In this document: positions 34,854 to 41,697 of the stretch, piece after piece
Numbering within the stretch: the stretch's first letter is position 1
How the letters are laid out: the number at the start of each line of letters is the position of its first letter
Assembly: GCF_019048845.1 (NCBI RefSeq)
Contig: NZ_CP077426.1
Span: 915,501-979,500 of the forward strand
Direction of reading: 5' to 3'
DNA from: Vibrio mimicus
Lineage (GTDB): Bacteria > Pseudomonadota > Gammaproteobacteria > Enterobacterales > Vibrionaceae
Length of the DNA stretch: 64,000 nt
Position numbers and translations under genes: made by a program
Notes under the pieces: generated by a model
What the model saw: only the letters and a program-made list of their open reading frames with translations
Databases searched by the model: none
What the model was told of the DNA's origin: nothing

Positions 34854-36444
34854 GCGTATCAGTGCCAAAGAGCGCATTGAAATCCAAAGTCGAGCGCAAA
34901 AAGAAGTCATGCGTTATGCAGGCAACCATGGCATGTGGCACAAGCACGTTCACAACGTTGAGTTGGATCCCGTTCAATTGCTCAAAATGGAAGAAATGGA
35001 TGCCAACCCGAATACCGTCGATTACAGCTGTCGTCGTACAGGTAAAACCGCAGTAAAAGAAATGTATTTTCTTAACTGGAACGCGATTCATGGCGATCAA
35101 GAGGGGGGTATCGTTGCTCCTCGAGAAGCGCAGTCACTCGTTAACCTCAGTTACCATTTAGATGCGATTCGCCGTTCAGACATTCTCAGTGGTTTTATCG
35201 CTTACAAGCAAGGCCGTAAACAGCTTGCCGATACCTATTATGAATTTGCCAATCGTTCAAAAGCGCGAGCTTACGGGATTATGGCTAACGTCGATGGTGG
35301 TGACTTAACTTGGGCCTCATTGGAAGAAGTTGATGACCTGGATGCAGATCGTCTCTATGGCCGATTTTTGTTGATGATGGGTTCAAGTCGTCGTTTGGGG
35401 GCGAGTAAAACTGCGATAAACAAACCACAAATTCGCATCACCGGAGTATTCAAAGGCGCAGACACGTTGAGCGGCTTGATTGATTCTGGTGAGTATCACT
35501 GCTTACCTACCGTTGATTGTTACCTCGGCATAGAGCTGGGTATTTTGAATGAAGAGTTCATTATGTCCATGCGTAAGCAGCTGCCTGAGGATGAATACAT
35601 TCGTCAGTTGCTGTGTATCAACGTGGCGGCGAAAAACCTTATTTGGGAAAAGTACATCCGTTACGCGATTCAAGTTGGCGCCAAAATTGGTTTGGAACCC
35701 GCCGAACCTGAGCCCTATGCCGTATACAAAAAGCGCGGCGTTATCGCTTGGGGATATGACCACACAGGCCACGGTGAGAACCTTGCTTCTTCTCGTTCGT
35801 CATTGGTCATTGAAGAGCAGGTGGGCAATTGGTCTGTCGTTATCTTCTGTAAAACGTGGCACCCGGGAACCGATGAAGGGGTGATTCGCAAAGACCTTGT
35901 TGGATTCTGGCGTTACTTTCGCCCCGATTATGCGATTGGTGACGCCTTTGGTATTGGCCTTATCACGCAGGTTAACGATGATCTTTTTGCTGAAGGGCTA
36001 ACACAAATTGACCGCCGAACCATTGGCGGCGGTGAAAGTACCGCATCCACTTGGCCAGAGTGGGCATTCTCACCGCTCCGATTTGAAGGCATGGCTAAGC
36101 ATCAAATGGCGCAATCACTACGTAGCGCGTACCACAACAGACAAATGGTGTTGCCGTATGTCGATGACAGGGAATCAGCCCCACAGTTGGAAGACTATGT
36201 TGCATTACCACGGCAGCTCAAAAACATCAAACCGTCACCCGTTAAAGCAGGTAGCTATAGCAGTTATCAAATGGTGAAGAAAACCATTGGCGATGACTTA
36301 TTTGATGCGCACATGGCAAGCCACTGGGCTCTCGTTACCCAAGGCGCAGCACCTGTTCCGAGCATCATTACCATCAATCACAAAACCCGAGATCAACTCT
36401 TAGGTGCGCCGAGCGCATTCAATCTGTTAAGGAATATTCGATGA
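34846..36444 (+). CDS. terL: Large terminase subunit
   Basis: 532 aa. An ATPase domain with a Walker A-like motif SCRRTGKTA (about residues 63-71) and the acidic SLEEVDDLD after it, then a nuclease-like domain with WGYDHTGHGENLASSRSSLV (about 304) and FRPDYAIGDAFGIG (about 358). It should cut concatemeric phage DNA and drive it into the prohead. It is coupled to the portal gene (ATGA overlap). Confidence 0.85.
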   Translation: MAERISAKERIEIQSRAQKEVMRYAGNHGMWHKHVHNVELDPVQLLKMEEMDANPNTVDYSCRRTGKTAVKEMYFLNWNAIHGDQEGGIVAPREAQSLVNLSYHLDAIRRSDILSGFIAYKQGRKQLADTYYEFANRSKARAYGIMANVDGGDLTWASLEEVDDLDADRLYGRFLLMMGSSRRLGASKTAINKPQIRITGVFKGADTLSGLIDSGEYHCLPTVDCYLGIELGILNEEFIMSMRKQLPEDEYIRQLLCINVAAKNLIWEKYIRYAIQVGAKIGLEPAEPEPYAVYKKRGVIAWGYDHTGHGENLASSRSSLVIEEQVGNWSVVIFCKTWHPGTDEGVIRKDLVGFWRYFRPDYAIGDAFGIGLITQVNDDLFAEGLTQIDRRTIGGGESTASTWPEWAFSPLRFEGMAKHQMAQSLRSAYHNRQMVLPYVDDRESAPQLEDYVALPRQLKNIKPSPVKAGSYSSYQMVKKTIGDDLFDAHMASHWALVTQGAAPVPSIITINHKTRDQLLGAPSAFNLLRNIR

Positions 36445-37820
36445 GCAAGCTAGCCCAAATTATGGCCATCTTGAGAAACAAGCCTCTGCCTTCCGCGCCT
36501 AATACCACTGGTAATCACAATGGTCAGGTCACGACAGAAAAAGGCCACATTGCTGACCCTGAACGCTCAGTGCAATACCTTTACGACCAAATGCAGATTG
36601 ACCCGAACCTGCGCGCCGCCATAGTGACACTGCGTTACATGGATAAGATTGATCCGCGAGTGAAAAAGATTCATCGCCGGATGGCTCGTGATGCCACGAA
36701 AGGCGGTTTGAAACTCCATTGGATTGGTACCGAAAATGCCAGAATCAATAAGTTGTGGCAGCAGTTTGCCATGCGACTTCAACTCAATAACCGCATGAAA
36801 CTGATGAGTGATGCCGCTGGGCTAGCCAAAGAAGGCAATTTGCCACTGCAATGGGTAGTTAATGAGCTACGACAAGTTGTTGCATCAGTTCGAATGCCGA
36901 CTGAGACCATCATTCCAATCGTTGACCGTACAGGTCGATTCAAGGATGTGAAAGCGGCTTTTCGACAAGTTGACCCTTTGACTTATGAAGAGCTGTGTAC
37001 TTTTCCGCTCTGGCAGCTCACCGTAAGCCGATTAGACCCTGATAACTTTGATGATATGGGCTGCATGGGGCGCCCATATCTCGATGCCGCTCGAACCATC
37101 TGGCAAAAGCTGATCATGACAGAAGAGGATCTGGTGATTCGCCGGCGAACTCGAGCACCGCAAAAGCTAGCGCATTCTCTTGATGGCGCTGATAAAAACG
37201 CGTTAGAAGAATACCGCGCCAGAGTGGAAGGACAATCGGGAGAAATCGCTACTGATTTTTACGGCAACAAACTGAGCGTTACGGCCATCGGTGGTGATGC
37301 CAACCTTGAGCAAATTGCTGATATCACTCTCCTCATCGATGCGTTCTTCTCGGGTGCACCAGCGCCGAAGGGACTGTTCGGTTATGTTGATGATCTTGCT
37401 CGCGACGTACTGGAAGATTTAAAGCGTGATTACTACGAAGAGATTGATGCTCTGCAAGACGCTCTGGCGTATGCCTATGAAGATGGCTTTAAGCTGCAAC
37501 TGTTGTTAGCCGGTATCAACCCTGATTCGCACCAGTTTCAAATCCAGTTTGCTGAACGTATGACCGATAGCAAAAACCAACGCGCAGACTTGGCACTTAA
37601 ATATCAGGCATTGGGTATGCCAAGAAAACTGGCTTGGGAAGCGGCGGGTGTGGATGTGCAACGAGCAGAAGCCATGCGTGAAGATGAGGCAAACAGTAAA
37701 GACCCATACCCAGAAAACCACGACATCGATGATGAGGACGATAAGCCGCAGCACAAAGTCAGTATCACCCCAAACAATCAGCCGAAAGGCGAAAGCGCAA
37801 CGTCCATCAGCAACGGGTAA
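36441..37820 (+). CDS. Portal protein
   Basis: 459 aa, typical portal size, with the usual features: PERSVQYLYDQMQIDPNLRA near the N-terminus, a central mixed domain, and a helical C-terminal part ending in an acidic tail rich in Asp and Gln. It should form the dodecameric ring through which DNA enters. The call rests mainly on position between terL and the MuF-type gene, plus overall pattern. Confidence 0.8.
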   Translation: MSKLAQIMAILRNKPLPSAPNTTGNHNGQVTTEKGHIADPERSVQYLYDQMQIDPNLRAAIVTLRYMDKIDPRVKKIHRRMARDATKGGLKLHWIGTENARINKLWQQFAMRLQLNNRMKLMSDAAGLAKEGNLPLQWVVNELRQVVASVRMPTETIIPIVDRTGRFKDVKAAFRQVDPLTYEELCTFPLWQLTVSRLDPDNFDDMGCMGRPYLDAARTIWQKLIMTEEDLVIRRRTRAPQKLAHSLDGADKNALEEYRARVEGQSGEIATDFYGNKLSVTAIGGDANLEQIADITLLIDAFFSGAPAPKGLFGYVDDLARDVLEDLKRDYYEEIDALQDALAYAYEDGFKLQLLLAGINPDSHQFQIQFAERMTDSKNQRADLALKYQALGMPRKLAWEAAGVDVQRAEAMREDEANSKDPYPENHDIDDEDDKPQHKVSITPNNQPKGESATSISNG

Positions 37821-37825
37821 TACTC

Positions 37826-38914
37826 ATGGCAGACAATCAACGCACACAAGTCCAGGCGACTATTCGCCGAGCGATGCAGGCCGCTCAGCGAGCAACCAAC
37901 GAGTTAGATGCTGTAGCCATGCAAGAGTTAGCCACGCTATATCAGGCGGCACTGGTTGAAATCCAGTTTCTGATTAGTCATGCGGCCGATGAAATAGGTC
38001 AAGTTCGTCTTTCCCAGCTGCAGATACTAACCAAGCAGATTGAGGAGATACTGAATCAAATTCATCAAAAGCAATCGCAACTGGTAGAAGGCTATATTGT
38101 TGAAGCTGCTAAAAATGGCGGGAACACTTTCAGCAGTAGTATTCCTGCCGCAAAAGTTTCTGAGTCGATTGATGCTGCCGTTCTGGCAACCCGAACCATG
38201 CAGCAGAAAGATGGGTTACAACTGAGTGAGCGGCTATGGCGTGTTCATCGCAATGCTAAACAAGAGCTAACCAACGCCGTGGAACGCGCCGTCATCCTCG
38301 GCCATTCAGCCTCCGAAGCCGCGCAGGACTATCAACGGAGAATGCAGCCTGTTCCGGCTGAGCTTGCTCAGCAAATGAATATGGCTAGCATTTCGGGCAT
38401 CAATAAAAAAATCAGTGATGTACTGATGGAAGAGCAAGGCGCACCGTATCACCAAATCAAGCGAGTGATGAGAACGGAGATTAACCGAGCCTACGGCATG
38501 GCGTTTCAGAACTCGGCTTTTGAAGATGAGTTTGTAGTGGGGACTAAGTTCAAGCTAAGCCCGAACCATCCAAGGCGAGATATCTGCGATATGCACGCCA
38601 CGGCCAATCTTTATGGTCTTGGCCGTGGTGTATATCCCAGAGGCAAAAGCCCATGGCCAGCGCATCCTAATACCTTGAGTTATGAGCAAGTGGTGTTTGT
38701 TGATGAAGTGACGGAAGAAGACAAAGCAGGGGCAACAACACGAATTGACTGGCTTAAAAGCCAAAGCCAAGCGACACAGAAAGCAGTGTTAGGGCATGAC
38801 AAAAAAGTGTCTGCTCTGCAGCAAGGCTTCTTAACTCAAGGAATGATCTCGACACCTTGGAAGCACCTAGAGCCAGCGTTGAAACGTAAAGGTATTGATA
38901 CTGCAAGCCTGTGA
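37826..38914 (+). CDS. Head morphogenesis protein, MuF/SPP1 gp7-like
   Basis: 362 aa. The N-terminal two thirds are long helices. The C-terminal minor-head domain has the signature FKLSPNHPRRDICDMHA, GRGVYPRGKSPWPAHPNTL, as in Mu gpF and SPP1 gp7. It is a minor capsid protein near the portal. In some phages such proteins carry toxin domains; none is visible here. Confidence 0.85.
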   Translation: MADNQRTQVQATIRRAMQAAQRATNELDAVAMQELATLYQAALVEIQFLISHAADEIGQVRLSQLQILTKQIEEILNQIHQKQSQLVEGYIVEAAKNGGNTFSSSIPAAKVSESIDAAVLATRTMQQKDGLQLSERLWRVHRNAKQELTNAVERAVILGHSASEAAQDYQRRMQPVPAELAQQMNMASISGINKKISDVLMEEQGAPYHQIKRVMRTEINRAYGMAFQNSAFEDEFVVGTKFKLSPNHPRRDICDMHATANLYGLGRGVYPRGKSPWPAHPNTLSYEQVVFVDEVTEEDKAGATTRIDWLKSQSQATQKAVLGHDKKVSALQQGFLTQGMISTPWKHLEPALKRKGIDTASL

Positions 38915-39004
38915 ATAACTTACCCCTGTTTTCCACGTAGTAAATCGTATAATGCATACGTCAGTCAAAAGTAGTAGGCCGTTTGAAAAGGCTAGGAGCT
39001 AATA

Positions 39005-39196
39005 ATGAAAAGCACATCTGTACCATCAGAAAAAACCTCAACCCAACGTGTCAGTGAAGTGATGTGTCTCTGTGGCCATCGCATCTGCGACAGTGAAGGC
39101 ATCATTCGTTCTCGATGCATAAAACTCATTGAGCAAGAAGCTCTATGTCGTTGTAAAAGATGGGTTAAAGTGCCGATAGCAAAATCTATTGGGTAA
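39005..39196 (+). CDS. Small zinc-ribbon, Com-like protein (copy 1)
   Basis: 63 aa. Two cysteine pairs, CLCGHRI and CRCKRW, with a Cys in RSRCIK between them, suggest a zinc finger of the type seen in the Mu translational regulator Com. The segment VMCLCGHRICDSEGIIRSRC...ALCRCKRWVKVPI is closely repeated in the protein at 40916. The Com resemblance is an inference; a role in DNA or RNA binding is plausible. Confidence 0.65.
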   Translation: MKSTSVPSEKTSTQRVSEVMCLCGHRICDSEGIIRSRCIKLIEQEALCRCKRWVKVPIAKSIG

Positions 39197-39287
39197 CGTA
39201 TCCACGTCTCATATTTAAACTCCAAATATATTCTTATGAATCAAGGTTGCTATCATCTGAGTTAATAATTTAATGAGGTGAGCAGCG

Positions 39288-39566
39288 ATGAAGAAAGGTG
39301 AAAGTAGCGCGGTCGCTATGCTGGTTGTTCTAACTATAGTTATTGCGCCATTTATTTGGGTTTATAATCGATGGGGTTGGGGAGGTTTGGTTCTTTCTGT
39401 AATATTATCCGTTGTTTTTATTGTTTGGGTTGTCGATAAATTTACTAAACCTAGCAAGAAAGAATTGGATTTGATAGAGCACTATTTTTATCAATTGTTC
39501 GATGGATCCTATACGTATGACGATAAAAAAGTATTCAAAGTAGCCTTTCAGGTGAGTATAAAATAG
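39288..39566 (+). CDS. Membrane protein, probably the first part of a frameshifted cargo gene
   Basis: 92 aa with two hydrophobic segments (about residues 8-25 and 32-50) followed by a charged helical start (SKKELDLIEHYFYQLFDG). It ends soon after KKVFKVAFQ. The next frame carries on at once with GEYKIAFSLAMQIDD and is open to 39955, so the two look like one gene of about 220 codons broken by a one-base deletion near 39552. It lies in an AT-richer patch between structural genes, as typical of cargo (moron) genes. Confidence 0.6.
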   Translation: MKKGESSAVAMLVVLTIVIAPFIWVYNRWGWGGLVLSVILSVVFIVWVVDKFTKPSKKELDLIEHYFYQLFDGSYTYDDKKVFKVAFQVSIK

Positions 39567-39955
39567 CTTTTAGTTTGGCTATGCAAATCGACGACTGTAT
39601 TCGCCTGTCACTGAATAGTAAGACACGAGATGTTGCTGAAGAAAGGCACAAAAACATCGATTTCTTTTACGGAAAGTTCTTAGAGTATAAGGGATTGTTT
39701 AGTGATGATTTACTGGAGTTTATCCATTTCCAAGTCAATGACGCTAAACATCTATTTATCAACACTCTGTTTACGAATCTCGCAACAAAGCATTACGAAA
39801 AAGCACAAAGCTTAAAAACTGTAAAATCTAAGCTCAAATATGCAAAACTAGCAATTGAGGCATTGGATGAAGGTTTGTCACATCCGGAAGCAAACAATCA
39901 GATCTTATTGAAATATAAAAAAGATATAGAAGCCTACATTCATTCGTTGGCATAA
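39550..39955 (+). pseudogene. Second part of the frameshifted cargo gene
   Basis: The frame continues from about 39550 and gives about 134 residues, a soluble helical domain (RDVAEERHKNIDFFYGKFLEYKG). The first internal ATG (39581) has no ribosome-binding site, which supports the idea that it was once read through from the membrane part. It might still be made by a -1 slip, but no slippery heptamer is seen. A terminator follows. Confidence 0.55.
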
Positions 39956-39964
39956 CGCTAAAGT

Positions 39965-39987
39965 AAGGCCAGATATTTCTGGCCTTT
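39965..39987. terminator. Bidirectional terminator between convergent genes
   Basis: Perfect 9-bp stem AAGGCCAGA / TCTGGCCTT (39965-39973 and 39978-39986), loop TATT. It lies between the rightward cargo gene and the leftward gene ending at 39990. Confidence 0.75.
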
Positions 39988-39989
39988 GG

Positions 39990-40364
39990 TTACTTAGCGA
40001 GTGCTTTTTCGACTCTAGTAATATATTTGGTCATTTTTTCACAATAACTGATGGCGTTTTCTGAGCAATATACACATTGAAAAGCCAAATCGGCGGCTTG
40101 ATATGCTGGCATTCTGAACACCACATCATTCGATTCCAAAATAGTTTTTTGTAATTGCTTGGCTTGATCTCTAAACGGCTGCGCATTGTCAGCACACTGT
40201 GTAAGCTGAGTAGTATCTGAATATTGATAGGTTGAAGCTTGTGTTGTTCCTTGTTGCTGCAACAGTTTTAGCTGTTCAAGTATTTGTGATTTATCATCGT
40301 TTGCTGACGCGGAAGTCGTTAGCAAGATAGTCATAGCAGTTAAAGCACTTAGTGAAATTTTCAT
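39990..40364 (-). CDS. Small secreted protein, lysogenic cargo candidate
   Basis: 124 aa from ATG 40364. A clear signal peptide (MKISLSALTAMTILLTTSASA) is cut before NDDKSQ. The mature part is helical and Gln-rich, with four cysteines (CADN, FQCVYC, YCEK) that could form two disulfides. It is on the opposite strand to the late genes and has lower GC, so it is probably expressed from the prophage. No family is recognised. Confidence 0.7.
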   Translation of the reverse strand: MKISLSALTAMTILLTTSASANDDKSQILEQLKLLQQQGTTQASTYQYSDTTQLTQCADNAQPFRDQAKQLQKTILESNDVVFRMPAYQAADLAFQCVYCSENAISYCEKMTKYITRVEKALAK

Positions 40365-40423
40365 AGTCATTCTCAGGGCATTATATTTAGGGCTATCTTA
40401 TAAATATCTTACTGTATGCATAA

Positions 40424-40540
40424 TCTTGACTTTTAGAAAATGCGCAGTTAGTCTCACCCTCATTGCAGCAAAATCTGCAATCTGGCTTAGCATCCAGCAA
40501 TACTACACAGAGCCCAATAGATGCGCTCAGCATCTTTTTT
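40424..40540 (+). ncRNA. Candidate small RNA with terminator
   Basis: A -35-like TTGACT lies at about 40424; the -10 is weak (TAGTCT). Then come an inverted repeat ATTGCAG / CTGCAAT (about 40463-40482) and CTGG / CCAG. The unit ends with a terminator-like AGATGC-GCTCA-GCATCT followed by seven T. No reading frame with a start signal lies inside. The sequence supports a short transcript, but its expression is unproven. Confidence 0.35.
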
Positions 40541-40580
40541 TATGGGCGGCGTTCGCGCACACCTAAAAAAGTGTATTCTA

Positions 40581-40688
40581 TGGTGGCTCGGACAGTGGAG
40601 ACTTCGGTCTCGCCAGTGCCTGTGTAGCTGGTAATGCTAACGCTGTTCGAGCTACCACCCTTGGGTTTAGCATTCTCTTGGTGGTAGC
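40581..40688 (+). promoter_or_regulatory. Alternative RNA stems sharing one strand
   Basis: 40581-40595 can pair with 40643-40657 in a 15-bp stem with two G-U pairs. The segment 40651-40659 (GCTACCACC) can instead pair perfectly with 40680-40688 (GGTGGTAGC). Seven bases are shared, so only one stem can form. The first encloses a GAGAC-TTCG-GTCTC hairpin. The G-U pairs work only in the plus-strand RNA. The layout recalls a leader switch, but neither stem has a T run after it and the ribosome-binding site of the next gene is free. Confidence 0.4.
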
Positions 40689-40712
40689 AGTTAAAGCTAT
40701 TACACAGGAGAC

Positions 40713-40916
40713 ATGGCTATGTCTGCACACGCTCATTCTGCAAAAGATTCTCACACCCTAGTTTATGAAGCTCGGCAAATGGTCGGCGGCCTATCGGCAA
40801 TGACGGGCGCTGGCGGAGGGGCAATTGAAGCCTTAACCGCTGAACAACTTTTCTTTCTCTTCCAAGCCTTAGGTGAAAAACTCGACGCTGCACTCGTCAG
40901 CTTGGAGGTTCACTAA
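40713..40916 (+). CDS. Small helical phage protein, paralogue of the one at 31765
   Basis: 67 aa, ribosome-binding site AGGAGAC. Shares KDSHxLVxEA and a C-terminal helix LTAEQLFFLFQALGEKL with the protein at 31765. It overlaps the next Com-like gene by one base (TAATG). Having two such genes in one prophage suggests duplication of a small module; function unknown. Confidence 0.7.
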   Translation: MAMSAHAHSAKDSHTLVYEARQMVGGLSAMTGAGGGAIEALTAEQLFFLFQALGEKLDAALVSLEVH

Positions 40917-41173
40917 TGGGAAATCTCACTGTCGTTCCTCATACTCCCGAAAATGCCTTTCAGGTCGCGCTTAGTGGTTTACTTAATCACCCATACCCAG
41001 CGGTGATGTGCGTTTGCGGGCACTGTATATTTACCCATAGCGGAGTGATTCGTTCTCGCTGTGTTAAAGTGGCCGAAGGTGTTGCACTGTGCCGCTGCAA
41101 ACGTTGGGTGAAAGTACCAGTAGGAATTGAAATGGGAGTGATGAGCCATGTCTCTTATGTTGTATCCCAATAA
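40916..41173 (+). CDS. Small zinc-ribbon, Com-like protein (copy 2)
   Basis: 85 aa. VMCVCGHCIFTHSGVIRSRC and ALCRCKRWVKVPV match the protein at 39005 closely (same cysteine spacing). The N-terminal extension of about 28 residues and the C-terminal 12 differ. Likely zinc-binding. It overlaps the next gene by 26 bases in another frame. Confidence 0.65.
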   Translation: MGNLTVVPHTPENAFQVALSGLLNHPYPAVMCVCGHCIFTHSGVIRSRCVKVAEGVALCRCKRWVKVPVGIEMGVMSHVSYVVSQ

Positions 41174-41603
41174 AGCCGAGCCGCAAGGCTATCGATTGGT
41201 TGATAAAGTTTTGAGTGAGCAGCTGTACTTCCCTGTAAAGCGTTATGGGTCATGGGATAAAGCAAAAGCCGCAGCGGAAAAAGAAGAGTCGAAGTTAATG
41301 CAGCGGCGTAACCTTCGAGAGCTGAGGCTAGAACTTGGCATTAATCAGTTGTTTTACCCTGATGGTTCAGTTATCGGTTTACGCAAAGGTACCCGGGTTA
41401 TTCATGGTCGCTTAGTCAATATGCTCATTGCGCAGATTACCGTGAACGGCAAGCAGATAAAAACGGATCGCAAGTTGAATAATCGCACCTTTCGCGATGC
41501 TTATATCAGCATTCAAGATTGGATACTTGAGAAAAGAGGTATTCAACGAACGCTGGAAATCACCAAACAGTTTAAAGAGTGCGAATATCTTTACCGCTTT
41601 TAA
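41148..41603 (+). CDS. Basic phage protein, possibly DNA-binding
   Basis: 151 aa, rich in Lys and Arg. The middle (LRLELGINQLFYPDGSVIGLRKGTRVIHG) and the C-terminal half (DRKLNNRTFRDAYISIQDWILEKRG) recall the AP2-like or arm-type DNA-binding domains seen in some phage proteins. I do not recognise it firmly. It ends the small-gene module before a strong terminator. Confidence 0.6.
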   Translation: MSLMLYPNKAEPQGYRLVDKVLSEQLYFPVKRYGSWDKAKAAAEKEESKLMQRRNLRELRLELGINQLFYPDGSVIGLRKGTRVIHGRLVNMLIAQITVNGKQIKTDRKLNNRTFRDAYISIQDWILEKRGIQRTLEITKQFKECEYLYRF

Positions 41604-41652
41604 CCCTCCCAACAACACAGTCTTTATCTCACACTGCCCTTAATGGCGACCG

Positions 41653-41680
41653 AGCCCCTGACATTTTCAGGGGCTTTTTT
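41653..41680 (+). terminator. Strong terminator before the capsid gene
   Basis: Perfect 9-bp stem AGCCCCTGA / TCAGGGGCT (41653-41661 and 41667-41675), followed by a T run. It separates the small-gene module from the capsid gene, which must then have its own promoter or depend on antitermination. Confidence 0.88.
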
Positions 41681-41697
41681 CGTTTTAAGGACAGGAA

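Larger units (their letters stand above)
40365..40712. other. Structured non-coding region before the second small-gene module
   Basis: About 350 bases with no gene. It holds a possible small-RNA unit (40424-40540) and a 110-base segment able to form two mutually exclusive stems (40581-40688), both listed separately. The first gene after it starts at 40713 behind ACAGGAGAC. Confidence 0.6.
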
